Shown here: positions 1 to 5,543 of the stretch, piece after piece | Layout: the number at the start of each line of letters is the position of its first letter | How positions within the stretch are numbered: position 1 is the first letter of the stretch | Origin: an uncultured Bacilli bacterium | GTDB lineage: Bacteria > Bacillota_I > Bacilli_A > RF39 > UBA660 | Assembly (NCBI GenBank): GCA_944333305.1 | Contig: CALVKV010000079.1 | Coordinates: 1-6,202 of the forward strand | DNA length: 6,202 bases | Reading direction: 5' to 3' | Position numbers and translations under genes: made by a program | The notes under the pieces: model-generated | What the model saw: the letters and a program-made list of their open reading frames with translations, nothing else | Told to the model about the DNA's origin: nothing | The model's database searches: none

Positions 1-1
1 A

Positions 2-488
2 AAGAGACTTTCTGGAATAGTTGGAGCAGAAATGGCTAAAAAAGTTACCATGTCTACATTCCACTCTTTTGCTTATTCTATGATGAGAAGATACGTAGAT
101 GGTTATGATAAAAAGCAGATTGTTCATGATTGGTTTAGACTTAGAACATTAGAAGAGATTTGTGCTGAAAAGTCACATAAGAATGAATACGGATTAGATT
201 TAAAGATGAGTTCTACTGAGTTAGGCGCTTTTATCTCTTATCAGAAATCGAATCTTATTAAACCATACATGGAAGTTATTGTTGACGATAAAGTTCCTTT
301 TGCTAAGAAAGATATTGGTAAACTACAAGATGCATATTCTACATACTGCAAAGTCATGATGAACAATAATGTAATTGATTTTGATGATATGATTGCTGAC
401 TTCTCTTACGAACTTACAGACAATGACGAGTTTAGAGAAATGCTTAAATCTAAGTATAAATACATACTAATTGATGAGTTCCAAGATA
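2..488 (+). CDS. UvrD/Rep-family (SF1A) DNA helicase, exon 1 (5' partial)
   Basis: This is the 5' exon of a superfamily 1 ATP-dependent DNA helicase whose start lies left of the window. The frame is open from base 2 and gives 162 complete codons plus one base. Numbering from that first codon, TFHSFAY (residues 19-25) matches the UvrD/PcrA/Rep motif that follows motif Ia, and ILIDEFQD (about 155-162) is Walker B/motif II, which coordinates Mg and catalyses ATP hydrolysis. The Walker A (GxGKT) motif is expected upstream and cannot be seen. After DEFQD the unspliced frame reads six intron-encoded residues and stops at 503-505, so without splicing the product would be cut inside the ATPase core. 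The exon continues at 3172. The family unwinds DNA 3'-5' in repair and in plasmid or phage replication. The replicon-specific role here is inferred only. The ATG at 32 is internal, because homology runs through it. Confidence 0.9.
483..488 (+). other. IBS1, intron-binding site in exon 1
   Basis: AAGATA, the last six exon bases before the intron, can pair with UGUCUU at 861-866 in the intron: five Watson-Crick pairs and one U-G wobble. IBS1 guides 5' splice-site choice and, during retrohoming, DNA target choice. The target overlaps the codons for Gln-Asp of the helicase DEFQD motif. Confidence 0.65.
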
Positions 489-1191
489 GTGCGACACGTT
501 GCTAATTGAAAAGATTAGCCACTAGCATCATTTCGCTAGGAGAACTAAGAAATCAGATGAGTCGAATGATGAGGTAACGCTCTGAAAGGCTCGACCTAAT
601 CCTCCGAATAGCGTTGATATGTGCAATCATATGAACGTTATAAGCTCGGTGAAGTCAGTTGAATATCACCCTAATGATAGGAAAGCGAAGTGGAGGCACT
701 TTGTGTGGTAGATAGACTGGGGTTCTATAAAAATGCCCATGGTTAGAATGTAGGAAATAAGACTTTCTACTGACGAAGTTCTGAATGTACGGCTCTAGAG
801 GTATAGATACTCGAAAGGGTATTCCAACGGTTCGTTGGGTTAGTGAGGTGGAGTAAGATTTGTCTTTATGAAACACCTTATAGTGTTACAGGCACTATCC
901 AGCTAACAGGGTTAGAGGAACAACCTAAAGGCATTATATGTACAGATATGATTTCTTGGAACGTGGTAAGCTGGGTACGTGGAGAGATTGCACTCGAAGA
1001 AGCGGTATGAGGGAAAACTCATTTGTATAACCTCATTTTAATCCAGTGAAAGTGATGGCACAGTACCGTTGAAGCCGTGATAACAAGCGGTGGAGGGATA
1101 GCCATTAGTCAATTTACGAATAACTGAAACAATATTCCATCTTATCAGGTTCTCGTATGACTAAAAGAAATGCAATCACCAAACCATAAAG
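489..1191 (+). ncRNA. Group II intron ribozyme, 5' half (domains I-III and start of IV)
   Basis: These roughly 700 bases carry no plausible gene and read as structured RNA. They begin at the conserved GTGCG and contain many short hairpins. One is AUACUC/GGGUAU closed by a GAAA tetraloop (807-822), the kind of GNRA loop that group II domain I uses for tertiary docking. Another is an AGGTG/CACCT stem (845-849 with 875-879) whose loop holds the predicted exon-binding site EBS1 (861-866). I could not assign every subdomain by eye, and no EBS2 could be placed with confidence. Open frames here on the minus strand are by-products of the RNA structure. Confidence 0.85.
861..866 (+). other. EBS1, predicted exon-binding site in intron domain I
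   Basis: TGTCTT lies in the large terminal loop of a hairpin with an AGGTG/CACCT stem and is complementary to the AAGATA that precedes the intron. Its place about 370 nt into the intron and its loop location fit EBS1. The preceding base is U. A U here does not pair with the first base of exon 2 (C3172), which suggests a separate EBS3 (IIB-type) and not the IIA delta pairing. Confidence 0.6.
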
Positions 1192-1199
1192 GGTGGTGA
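1192..1199 (+). promoter_or_regulatory. Ribosome binding site favouring a TTG start for the intron protein
   Basis: GGTGGTGA matches the anti-16S complement GGAGGTGA at seven of eight bases. Its GGTGG core ends eight bases before TTG 1205. The two upstream GTG codons (1193 and 1196) lie inside this site and so are unlikely to be starts. Confidence 0.55.
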
Positions 1200-1204
1200 A
1201 AGTA

Positions 1205-3070
1205 TTGACTGATACAGCAAACGAAAAAGTCTTGAAACGACAGTCTTTACGAAATAATGAATATTACGGTATGCAAGAAACCTTCGACAAGCTTTATAAA
1301 GATAGTCAAAACAACAAGAAATTCAAAAATCTCTATGAACTCATAGTAGATAGGGAAAACATCTTACTAGCATATAGAAACATTAAGAAAAATAAAGGCT
1401 CGCTCACAAGAGGGATAAACAATTCAACGATTATGACCATAGGTGAACAACAGCCCGAAAAATTTGTGGAGTATGTTAGAAGGAGATTGGAAAACTTTAT
1501 CCCACACAAAATCAGAAGAAAAGAAATACCAAAAGCTAATGGTGGTACTAGACCGTTGGGAATCCCAACAATTGAAGACCGGATTATACAGCAATGTATT
1601 AAACAAATCCTTGAACCGATATGTGAGGCGAAGTTTCATAACCATAGTTACGGTTTCAGACCGAACAGAGGAACACTTCATGCATATTCGAGAGCAGTTA
1701 CTCTAGCAAATATTAATAAGCTACATTATGTGGTTGATATTGACATCAAAGGATTCTTTGAAAACGTCAATCATGGCAAGCTATTAAAACAAATGTGGAG
1801 TATGGGCATACAGGATAAGAAAGTATTATCCATCGTTAGCAAATTACTAAAAGCTGAAATTGTTGGGATAGGTAAACCAGAAAAAGGTACTCCGCAAGGT
1901 GGTATCCTATCACCACTTTTATCTAACATCGTATTGAATGAATTAGATTGGTGGATAAGTGACCAATGGGAAACGTTCAAAACGGATAAAAACTATGAGA
2001 GAGAAAGAATAATAAGTGGTAAAAAGAGGCTAGACCGCTCTGTAAAATATGCCACATTAAAAAGATACACAAATTTAAAAGAGATGTTCATTGTTCGTTA
2101 TGCAGATGATTTCAAAATCTTCTGTCGTGACCATAAAAGTGCCTTCAAGATATTTGAAGGAGTAAAGAAATGGTTGAAAGAGCGACTTCATCTCGAAATT
2201 AGCAAGGAAAAATCGAAGGTAATTAATTTAAGAAAAAACTTTTCGGAATTCCTAGGATTTAAAATGAAAGTCGTAAGGAACAAAGAAAAGCATACTGTAA
2301 AATCATTTATGACGAACAAAGCGAAAAAGAATGCAAAATTAAAGATTAAACAACACATTAAAAGAATTAAAAAGAATACCACGCCGACAGAAGTATCGAA
2401 GTTAAACGCAACAATATTAGGACTTCAAAACTTCTATCAACAGGCAACAATGGTGACTAAAGATTTTAGTGAAATTGCATTCTCGGTCAAACGAACCTTA
2501 TACAACAGCTTAAAACATGTGTCATCGGAGAATGGGGAACTTAGTAAGTATTACAAAACTCACTACAAAAACTACTTAGGCAAAAAGAAAATTCTCGTTG
2601 CAAAAGTAGCTATTTTCCCAATAGACGGTGTTAAACACAAAAACCCGAAGAATTTTACACAAGAAATAAACAATTACACAATTGAAGGTAGAAGCCTAAT
2701 TCATAAAACTCAAAAATCAGTATCAGAAGGTATCATCAGGTATTTGGTTAAGAATCCTGTAATCAATCAAAGTATTGAATACAATGATAATCGTATTTCA
2801 AAATATATTGCTCAAAAGGGAATATGTTATGTAACGGGAGAACCACTTATTCTAAATGATATGGAACTGCACCATAAGAAACCTAAATCGCTAGGTGGAA
2901 CTGACAAATACAGCAACTTAGTCTTTGTCACTAAAGCAGTTCATAAGTTGATACACGCAACAAATGAGGAAACGATTAGAAAATACCTTCAACAAATCAA
3001 GTTAACACAAGAAAGTAAAGACAAAGTGAACAAACTTCGAGTTACGGCTGGAAATGAAATATTAGTTTAA
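1205..3070 (+). CDS. ltrA: Group II intron-encoded protein: reverse transcriptase/maturase with HNH endonuclease
   Basis: This multifunctional protein helps the intron RNA fold and splice, nicks target DNA and copies the intron RNA into DNA. From TTG 1205 it has 621 residues (625 from GTG 1193), a normal length for the RT-X-En class. RT blocks are visible in order: PLGIPTIEDRIIQQ (about 116-130), YGFRPNRG (about 150), VDIDIKGFF with D178/D180, GTPQGGILSPLLSN (about 230), YADD (299-302, catalytic aspartates present), and EFLGFKM (about 350). Domain X follows with NATILGLQNFY and SVKRTLYNSLK (about 400-440). The C-terminus is an HNH nuclease: C541, then LHHKKPKSLGG with H556-H557, N571, H580 and H584. 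The usual CxxC zinc pairs are reduced to one obvious Cys. There is no internal stop or frameshift, so the intron is predicted to be competent for retrohoming. The start choice rests on the ribosome site at 1192-1199. Confidence 0.95.
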   Translation: MTDTANEKVLKRQSLRNNEYYGMQETFDKLYKDSQNNKKFKNLYELIVDRENILLAYRNIKKNKGSLTRGINNSTIMTIGEQQPEKFVEYVRRRLENFIPHKIRRKEIPKANGGTRPLGIPTIEDRIIQQCIKQILEPICEAKFHNHSYGFRPNRGTLHAYSRAVTLANINKLHYVVDIDIKGFFENVNHGKLLKQMWSMGIQDKKVLSIVSKLLKAEIVGIGKPEKGTPQGGILSPLLSNIVLNELDWWISDQWETFKTDKNYERERIISGKKRLDRSVKYATLKRYTNLKEMFIVRYADDFKIFCRDHKSAFKIFEGVKKWLKERLHLEISKEKSKVINLRKNFSEFLGFKMKVVRNKEKHTVKSFMTNKAKKNAKLKIKQHIKRIKKNTTPTEVSKLNATILGLQNFYQQATMVTKDFSEIAFSVKRTLYNSLKHVSSENGELSKYYKTHYKNYLGKKKILVAKVAIFPIDGVKHKNPKNFTQEINNYTIEGRSLIHKTQKSVSEGIIRYLVKNPVINQSIEYNDNRISKYIAQKGICYVTGEPLILNDMELHHKKPKSLGGTDKYSNLVFVTKAVHKLIHATNEETIRKYLQQIKLTQESKDKVNKLRVTAGNEILV

Positions 3071-3088
3071 AGATTCGTAATTGATGGA

Positions 3089-3122
3089 ACGCCGTATGAG
3101 AGGAAACTCTCACGTACGGTGT
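3089..3122 (+). ncRNA. Group II intron domain V (catalytic hairpin)
   Basis: This is a 34-nt hairpin, the canonical length. The upper stem is UGAGAG/CUCUCA closed by a GAAA tetraloop (3103-3106). A two-base CG bulge sits at 3113-3114, and the lower stem is CCGUA/UACGG. The catalytic triad is C3090-G3091-C3092 with a G-U wobble at 3091-3120, making this a CGC-type triad and not the commoner AGC. Domain V holds the active-site metals. It lies 18 nt after the intron protein stop codon. Confidence 0.93.
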
Positions 3123-3124
3123 GA

Positions 3125-3171
3125 ATGGGGGGAAAAGCTGGAGATAAATTCAAAGGCTTACCTATCCATAT
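3125..3171 (+). ncRNA. Group II intron domain VI with branch-point A3164 and 3' splice site
   Basis: The lower helix AUGGG (3125-3129) pairs with UCCAU (3165-3169, including a G-U pair). A3164 is then the only bulged base, and the upper helix GGG (3130-3132) pairs with CCU (3161-3163), followed by AAGC/GCUU. Seven bases separate A3164 from the last intron base (U3171), the spacing expected for lariat formation. The end dinucleotide is AU. Confidence 0.85.
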
Positions 3172-4421
3172 CTAATGTTGCTAATACATATATCCTACAA
3201 CAGCTTTGTGAGGATAATTTAATGGCTGTAGGAGATGTAAACCAGTCTATTTACTCATTTATCAATGCTGATGTGACGATGATTTTAGGTTTTGATAAGA
3301 ATTTCGGCAATGTAACGCTTAAAAGATTAGATAATAATTACCGTTCTGGTAAGAATATTATCGATTTAGCTAACAAAATCATGTCTGGTTGTCCTGATGA
3401 AGATTATAAAAAGTTAGCTATGCAGAATTGCACTAGAACAGATTTTTCAAACTGTATCAATTTTATCACTTTTCAAAATGAGTTTGTTGAAGCTGAATAC
3501 ATTGTTAACAAGGTAAAAACGTTGATTAGTGAAGGTGTAAAACCTAAAGATATTGCTATTATCTCAAGAACAAACGCTACCTTAGGTTATTATGAATCTG
3601 TATTCGCAGACAACAACATTAAGGTTGATATTTCTTCTACGAAAAGTTTCTTTGACCGTAAAGAGATTATGGATGTATTGGCTTATGCTAGATACATTTT
3701 AGATACAAGAGATAGTATGTCATTGCAGAGAGTTATTAATGTGCCAAACAGGTTTATCAGTAAGAAGATTATTGAACAGATTAATAGTTACTCTTATTCA
3801 AATGGTGTAACTATCGAAGAAGGAATTAGACATTATTCATCTAGTAATCGACACCTTACAGAGATATTACACCTGCTTAGTCAACTTAGGGATAATTTAG
3901 ATTTATCTGCATCTAAGTTTATTAGATTTATTGTTCATAAAACTCAGATGATTAGACATATTGAACATAATAGTAAATCTGAACAAGAAAAGCGAACTAA
4001 GATTGAATCGATTGAAAAGTTGTATTCTATTGCAGATAGATTTAATAGCATTGATAAATTCTTAAACCATATTAAAGTTGTGCAGATGAATAGTAAAACA
4101 GAATCAGATGATGCTGTTAAACTTTTAACCGTACACGCATCTAAAGGTTTGGAATTTGAAAATGTGTTTGGTGTATCAATTAGTGATAAATCATTTCCGC
4201 ACCAGATGAGTTATAACTATGAAGAAGAAAGGAGATTGCTTTACGTTTTAGTTACACGTGCTAAGGATAACTTATATCTGAGTGGATATGTATTTGAAAA
4301 TAATGGCGATTCACTATCACCTACTCCATTTTTATCAGATGTGATTGGAGAACCGTTCAATAAATCTCATTCAAATGTTCTTAGTGGTAGTGATATGTCA
4401 ATGGTTAGGTTGGTTGGATAA
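3172..4421 (+). CDS. UvrD/Rep-family DNA helicase, exon 2
   Basis: This is the 3' exon of the helicase. Joined to base 488 it begins with the split codon A|CT (Thr) and reads TNVANTYILQQLC, completing motif II as DEFQDTN. Helicase motifs then follow in order: AVGDVNQSIYSF (motif III, GDxxQSIY), LDNNYRSGKNIIDLA (motif IV), KDIAIISRTNA, LLTVHASKGLEFENVFG (motif V, TVHxSKGLEF), and EEERRLLYVLVTRAKDNLYLSG (motif VI, with the arginine-finger TRA). All conserved C-terminal motifs are intact. The in-window spliced product is 578 residues, and with the missing N-terminus it would approach the size of a compact UvrD/PcrA-like enzyme. The ATG at 3081 lies upstream of domain V and is not a real start. 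The gene ends at TAA 4419-4421, and one base separates it from a possible small ORF. Confidence 0.93.
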
Positions 4422-4422
4422 C

Positions 4423-4500
4423 ATGACGTTAAAAGAGATTTTAGAGATGTTTGCTAATTTAGTTGACAAGATTAGAGAAATAGATGCAGAAAAATCCTGA
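4423..4500 (+). CDS. Possible 25-residue small protein after the helicase
   Basis: ATG 4423 follows the helicase stop after a single base, so translation could be coupled by reinitiation. The 25-residue product begins MTLKEILEMF and ends IREIDAEKS. It would form one amphipathic, charged helix, with no signal or membrane segment. There is only a weak purine-rich site in the helicase tail (AGGTTGG). Its sequence retains normal codon use and stops just before the repeat region begins. I recognise no family. It may be non-coding. Confidence 0.25.
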   Translation: MTLKEILEMFANLVDKIREIDAEKS

Positions 4501-4508
4501 TATTTCAG

Positions 4509-4541
4509 CTACATTAGCACTACATTAGCTCTGCTAATGTA
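4509..4541. repeat. Two 11-bp-spaced TACATTAGC copies and a 9-bp inverted repeat
   Basis: TACATTAGC occurs at 4510-4518 and again at 4521-4529, exactly 11 bp apart. The second copy forms a perfect 9-bp inverted repeat with GCTAATGTA (4533-4541) around a TCT spacer. It shares sequence and period with the main array but is not in phase with it. A role as helicase terminator is possible but weak, since the arms are AT-rich and only a short CTTTTA follows. Confidence 0.7.
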
Positions 4542-4560
4542 AGACTTTTAGAGATTAAGT

Positions 4561-4581
4561 TACATTAGGTAAGCTAATGTA
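4561..4581. repeat. Left-edge inverted repeat TACATTAG/CTAATGTA
   Basis: Perfect 8-bp arms (4561-4568 and 4574-4581) surround a 5-nt spacer. The same motif recurs at the right edge of the array, so it may mark the array boundary or be a higher-affinity binding site. Confidence 0.6.
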
Positions 4582-4922
4582 TTATATTAGCTAATAATTA
4601 GCTAATTATTATATCTTAATTACTTAATTAATAGCTATTAATTGGTTAACTATTAGGTAATTATTTGGTAATAATTGGTTAATTGTTAGCTATTTATTAG
4701 TTAATTATTTAGTAATTGTTAGGTAATAATTAGTTGTTAATTGGGTAATTATTGGGTAATTAATAGTTAATTATTAGTCAATTGTTAGTTAATAATCAAC
4801 TAATTGTTAGCTGTTAATTAGGCAATAATTTATTAATTATTAGGTGATTATTTGCTAATGATTAGGTAATCAACTGCTAACAAAGTACATTAGGTTAGCT
4901 AATAGTTGCCTAACAATTATCA

Positions 4923-4951
4923 TTACATTAGTTAATCATTAGCTAATGTAA
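4923..4951. repeat. Right-edge inverted repeat TTACATTAG/CTAATGTAA
   Basis: Perfect 9-bp arms (4923-4931 and 4943-4951) are separated by 11 bp, one repeat period. The right arm is the last unit of the array. It mirrors the left-edge motif. Confidence 0.65.
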
Positions 4952-4959
4952 TACAAGGC

Positions 4960-4993
4960 AAAATAAATACGCCTATCTAAAATAGAATAGGCG
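4960..4993 (-). terminator. Rho-independent terminator of the partition operon
   Basis: CGCCTAT (4970-4976) and ATAGGCG (4987-4993) form a perfect 7-bp stem, and inner CTA/TAG pairs can extend it with one bulged A. Read on the minus strand it is followed by the T-rich run TATTTATTTT. It lies 17 bp beyond the stop of the second partition gene and would stop transcripts before they enter the 11-bp array. Confidence 0.7.
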
Positions 4994-5010
4994 CAATAGT
5001 TTACATAATA

Positions 5011-5541
5011 TTATAATTTGATAGGTTCGTATTCTGAGTCAAAGTCCTCCTGCGTGATGATTCCCATAGCAAGAAATTCACGTAGTAAACCGTTTTTGAT
5101 AATGGTTGCTTTAACACCACGTTTATTTGTTCCTTTACCATCACTAGAGATGTCATCCAAAATAGTCTTTAAATCTTCTCTGATTGAGATAGTAGAAGGA
5201 ACAGTTTTGACTTGATTAAATACAGATGTATGTTGGACAGTATATCTGCTTTCCCCAGCTTTTTTATTTACTTTAAAGTTATCGTGTGTAACAGGTTTTA
5301 CAGACTGTACTAATTTTTCTTTTTTAGGTGTTTCTGTTATAACAGGTTCTGAAACTGTACTAGTTCCTTCTTTAACTTCTTCTTCTGGTTCAACAGTCTT
5401 TTCTATTTTCTCGATAGACTCTATTGTTTTATTTTCTTTTTGTTCTGTTACAGTTTCTTCTGCATCATCAAAAAAGCCATTTAATACAGAGTTTTTATAT
5501 CTATTACTGTTTAATCTTGAGTTTGTATCGGATAAAGCCAT
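5011..5541 (-). CDS. ParA partner: predicted ribbon-helix-helix DNA-binding partition protein
   Basis: This 176-residue protein starts two bases after the ParA stop codon, the typical place of the centromere-binding partner in partition operons. Residues 1-22 are polar and basic (R9, R14, K16) and could hold a ParA-contacting tail. Residues about 24-75 are acidic and low in complexity (Glu, Thr, Val, Lys), probably disordered. The C-terminus from about 113 looks like a ribbon-helix-helix fold: strand STISIR (116-121), helix EDLKTILDDIS (122-132), a Gly/Lys-rich turn, and helix KATIIKNGLLREFLAMG (144-160). No ParB/Spo0J-type HTH or nuclease motif is seen. RHH partners such as ParG and omega are usually shorter (about 70-80 residues), so the long N-terminal region is unusual. 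The expected target is the adjacent 11-bp array. Function is inferred from position and predicted fold, not from a recognised family. Confidence 0.75.
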   Translation of the reverse strand: MALSDTNSRLNSNRYKNSVLNGFFDDAEETVTEQKENKTIESIEKIEKTVEPEEEVKEGTSTVSEPVITETPKKEKLVQSVKPVTHDNFKVNKKAGESRYTVQHTSVFNQVKTVPSTISIREDLKTILDDISSDGKGTNKRGVKATIIKNGLLREFLAMGIITQEDFDSEYEPIKL

Positions 5542-5543
5542 TA

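Larger units (their letters stand above)
489..3171 (+). mobile_element. Group II intron, complete, inside the helicase gene
   Basis: This is a 2,683-nt self-splicing retroelement in the sense orientation of its host gene. The 5' end is the consensus GTGCG (489-493). The 3' end is AT (3170-3171), fitting the AY rule. Domain V (3089-3122) has the canonical 34 nt, and domain VI has one bulged A (3164), which leaves seven nucleotides to the 3' end, as in classical group II introns. Joining 488 to 3172 is in frame and turns DEFQD into DEFQDTN, the expected helicase motif II. This makes the boundaries well supported without any comparison sequence. The intron encodes a full RT-X-HNH protein in the domain IV position. 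The 5' RNA portion is visibly less AT-rich than the surrounding gene, which fits acquisition by transfer. The subclass resembles the bacterial class B lineage by protein motifs, but this is a judgement from memory. Confidence 0.95.
4556..4951. repeat. 11-bp tandem repeat array, candidate partition centromere or iterons
   Basis: Cutting the sequence every 11 bp from 4589 to 4951 gives 33 units without a single insertion or deletion. Clear examples are AGCTAATTATT (4600), AGGTAATTATT (4655), AGTTAATTATT (4699 and 4765), GGGTAATTATT (4743) and AGGTGATTATT (4842). The consensus is A-G-(C/T/G)-T-A-A-T-(T/A)-(A/G)-T-T. Three weaker in-phase units extend left to 4556. At unit junctions the sequence approaches the palindrome ATTAGCTAAT, a plausible dimer site plus one spacer base. 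The region is extremely AT-rich and has no open frame of note. It lies downstream of the convergent ParA-type operon, whose second gene has a predicted ribbon-helix-helix domain, so a centromere (parS-like) is the leading reading. An AT-rich replication origin with iterons is the alternative. The tandem array itself is certain, and its function is inferred. Confidence 0.85.

Noticed and set aside
476..481. IBS2 (GAGTTC) pairing with AGCTC near 642-646 as EBS2
   Set aside because: The match is only five to six pairs including wobbles, and its distance from EBS1 is larger than expected. It could be chance.
32..505. Helicase as a broken pseudogene in two pieces
   Set aside because: The interruption is a complete, intact group II intron whose removal restores frame and motif.
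655..876. 73-codon minus-strand ORF
   Set aside because: It lies entirely within the structured domain I RNA and has no ribosome site or family resemblance.
3160..3169. Alternative 3' intron ends at 3165 (AT) or 3168
   Set aside because: Both keep the frame, but an end at 3165 puts the domain VI bulged A only one base from the splice site and gives DEFQDTISN. An end at 3168 breaks the AY rule. Only 3171 fits frame, AY, branch spacing and the DEFQDTN motif together.
3081..3171. ATG at 3081 as the start of a separate helicase gene
   Set aside because: Its first 30 codons translate intron domains V and VI. Helicase homology begins only at the splice junction.
4521..4550. Strong terminator for the helicase gene
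   Set aside because: The 9-bp inverted repeat is AT-rich, lacks a proper T run, and its arms are the same motif used at the array edges. It is better explained as part of the repeat system.
4556..4951. CRISPR array
   Set aside because: Units are contiguous 11-mers without unique spacers, and no cas genes are present.
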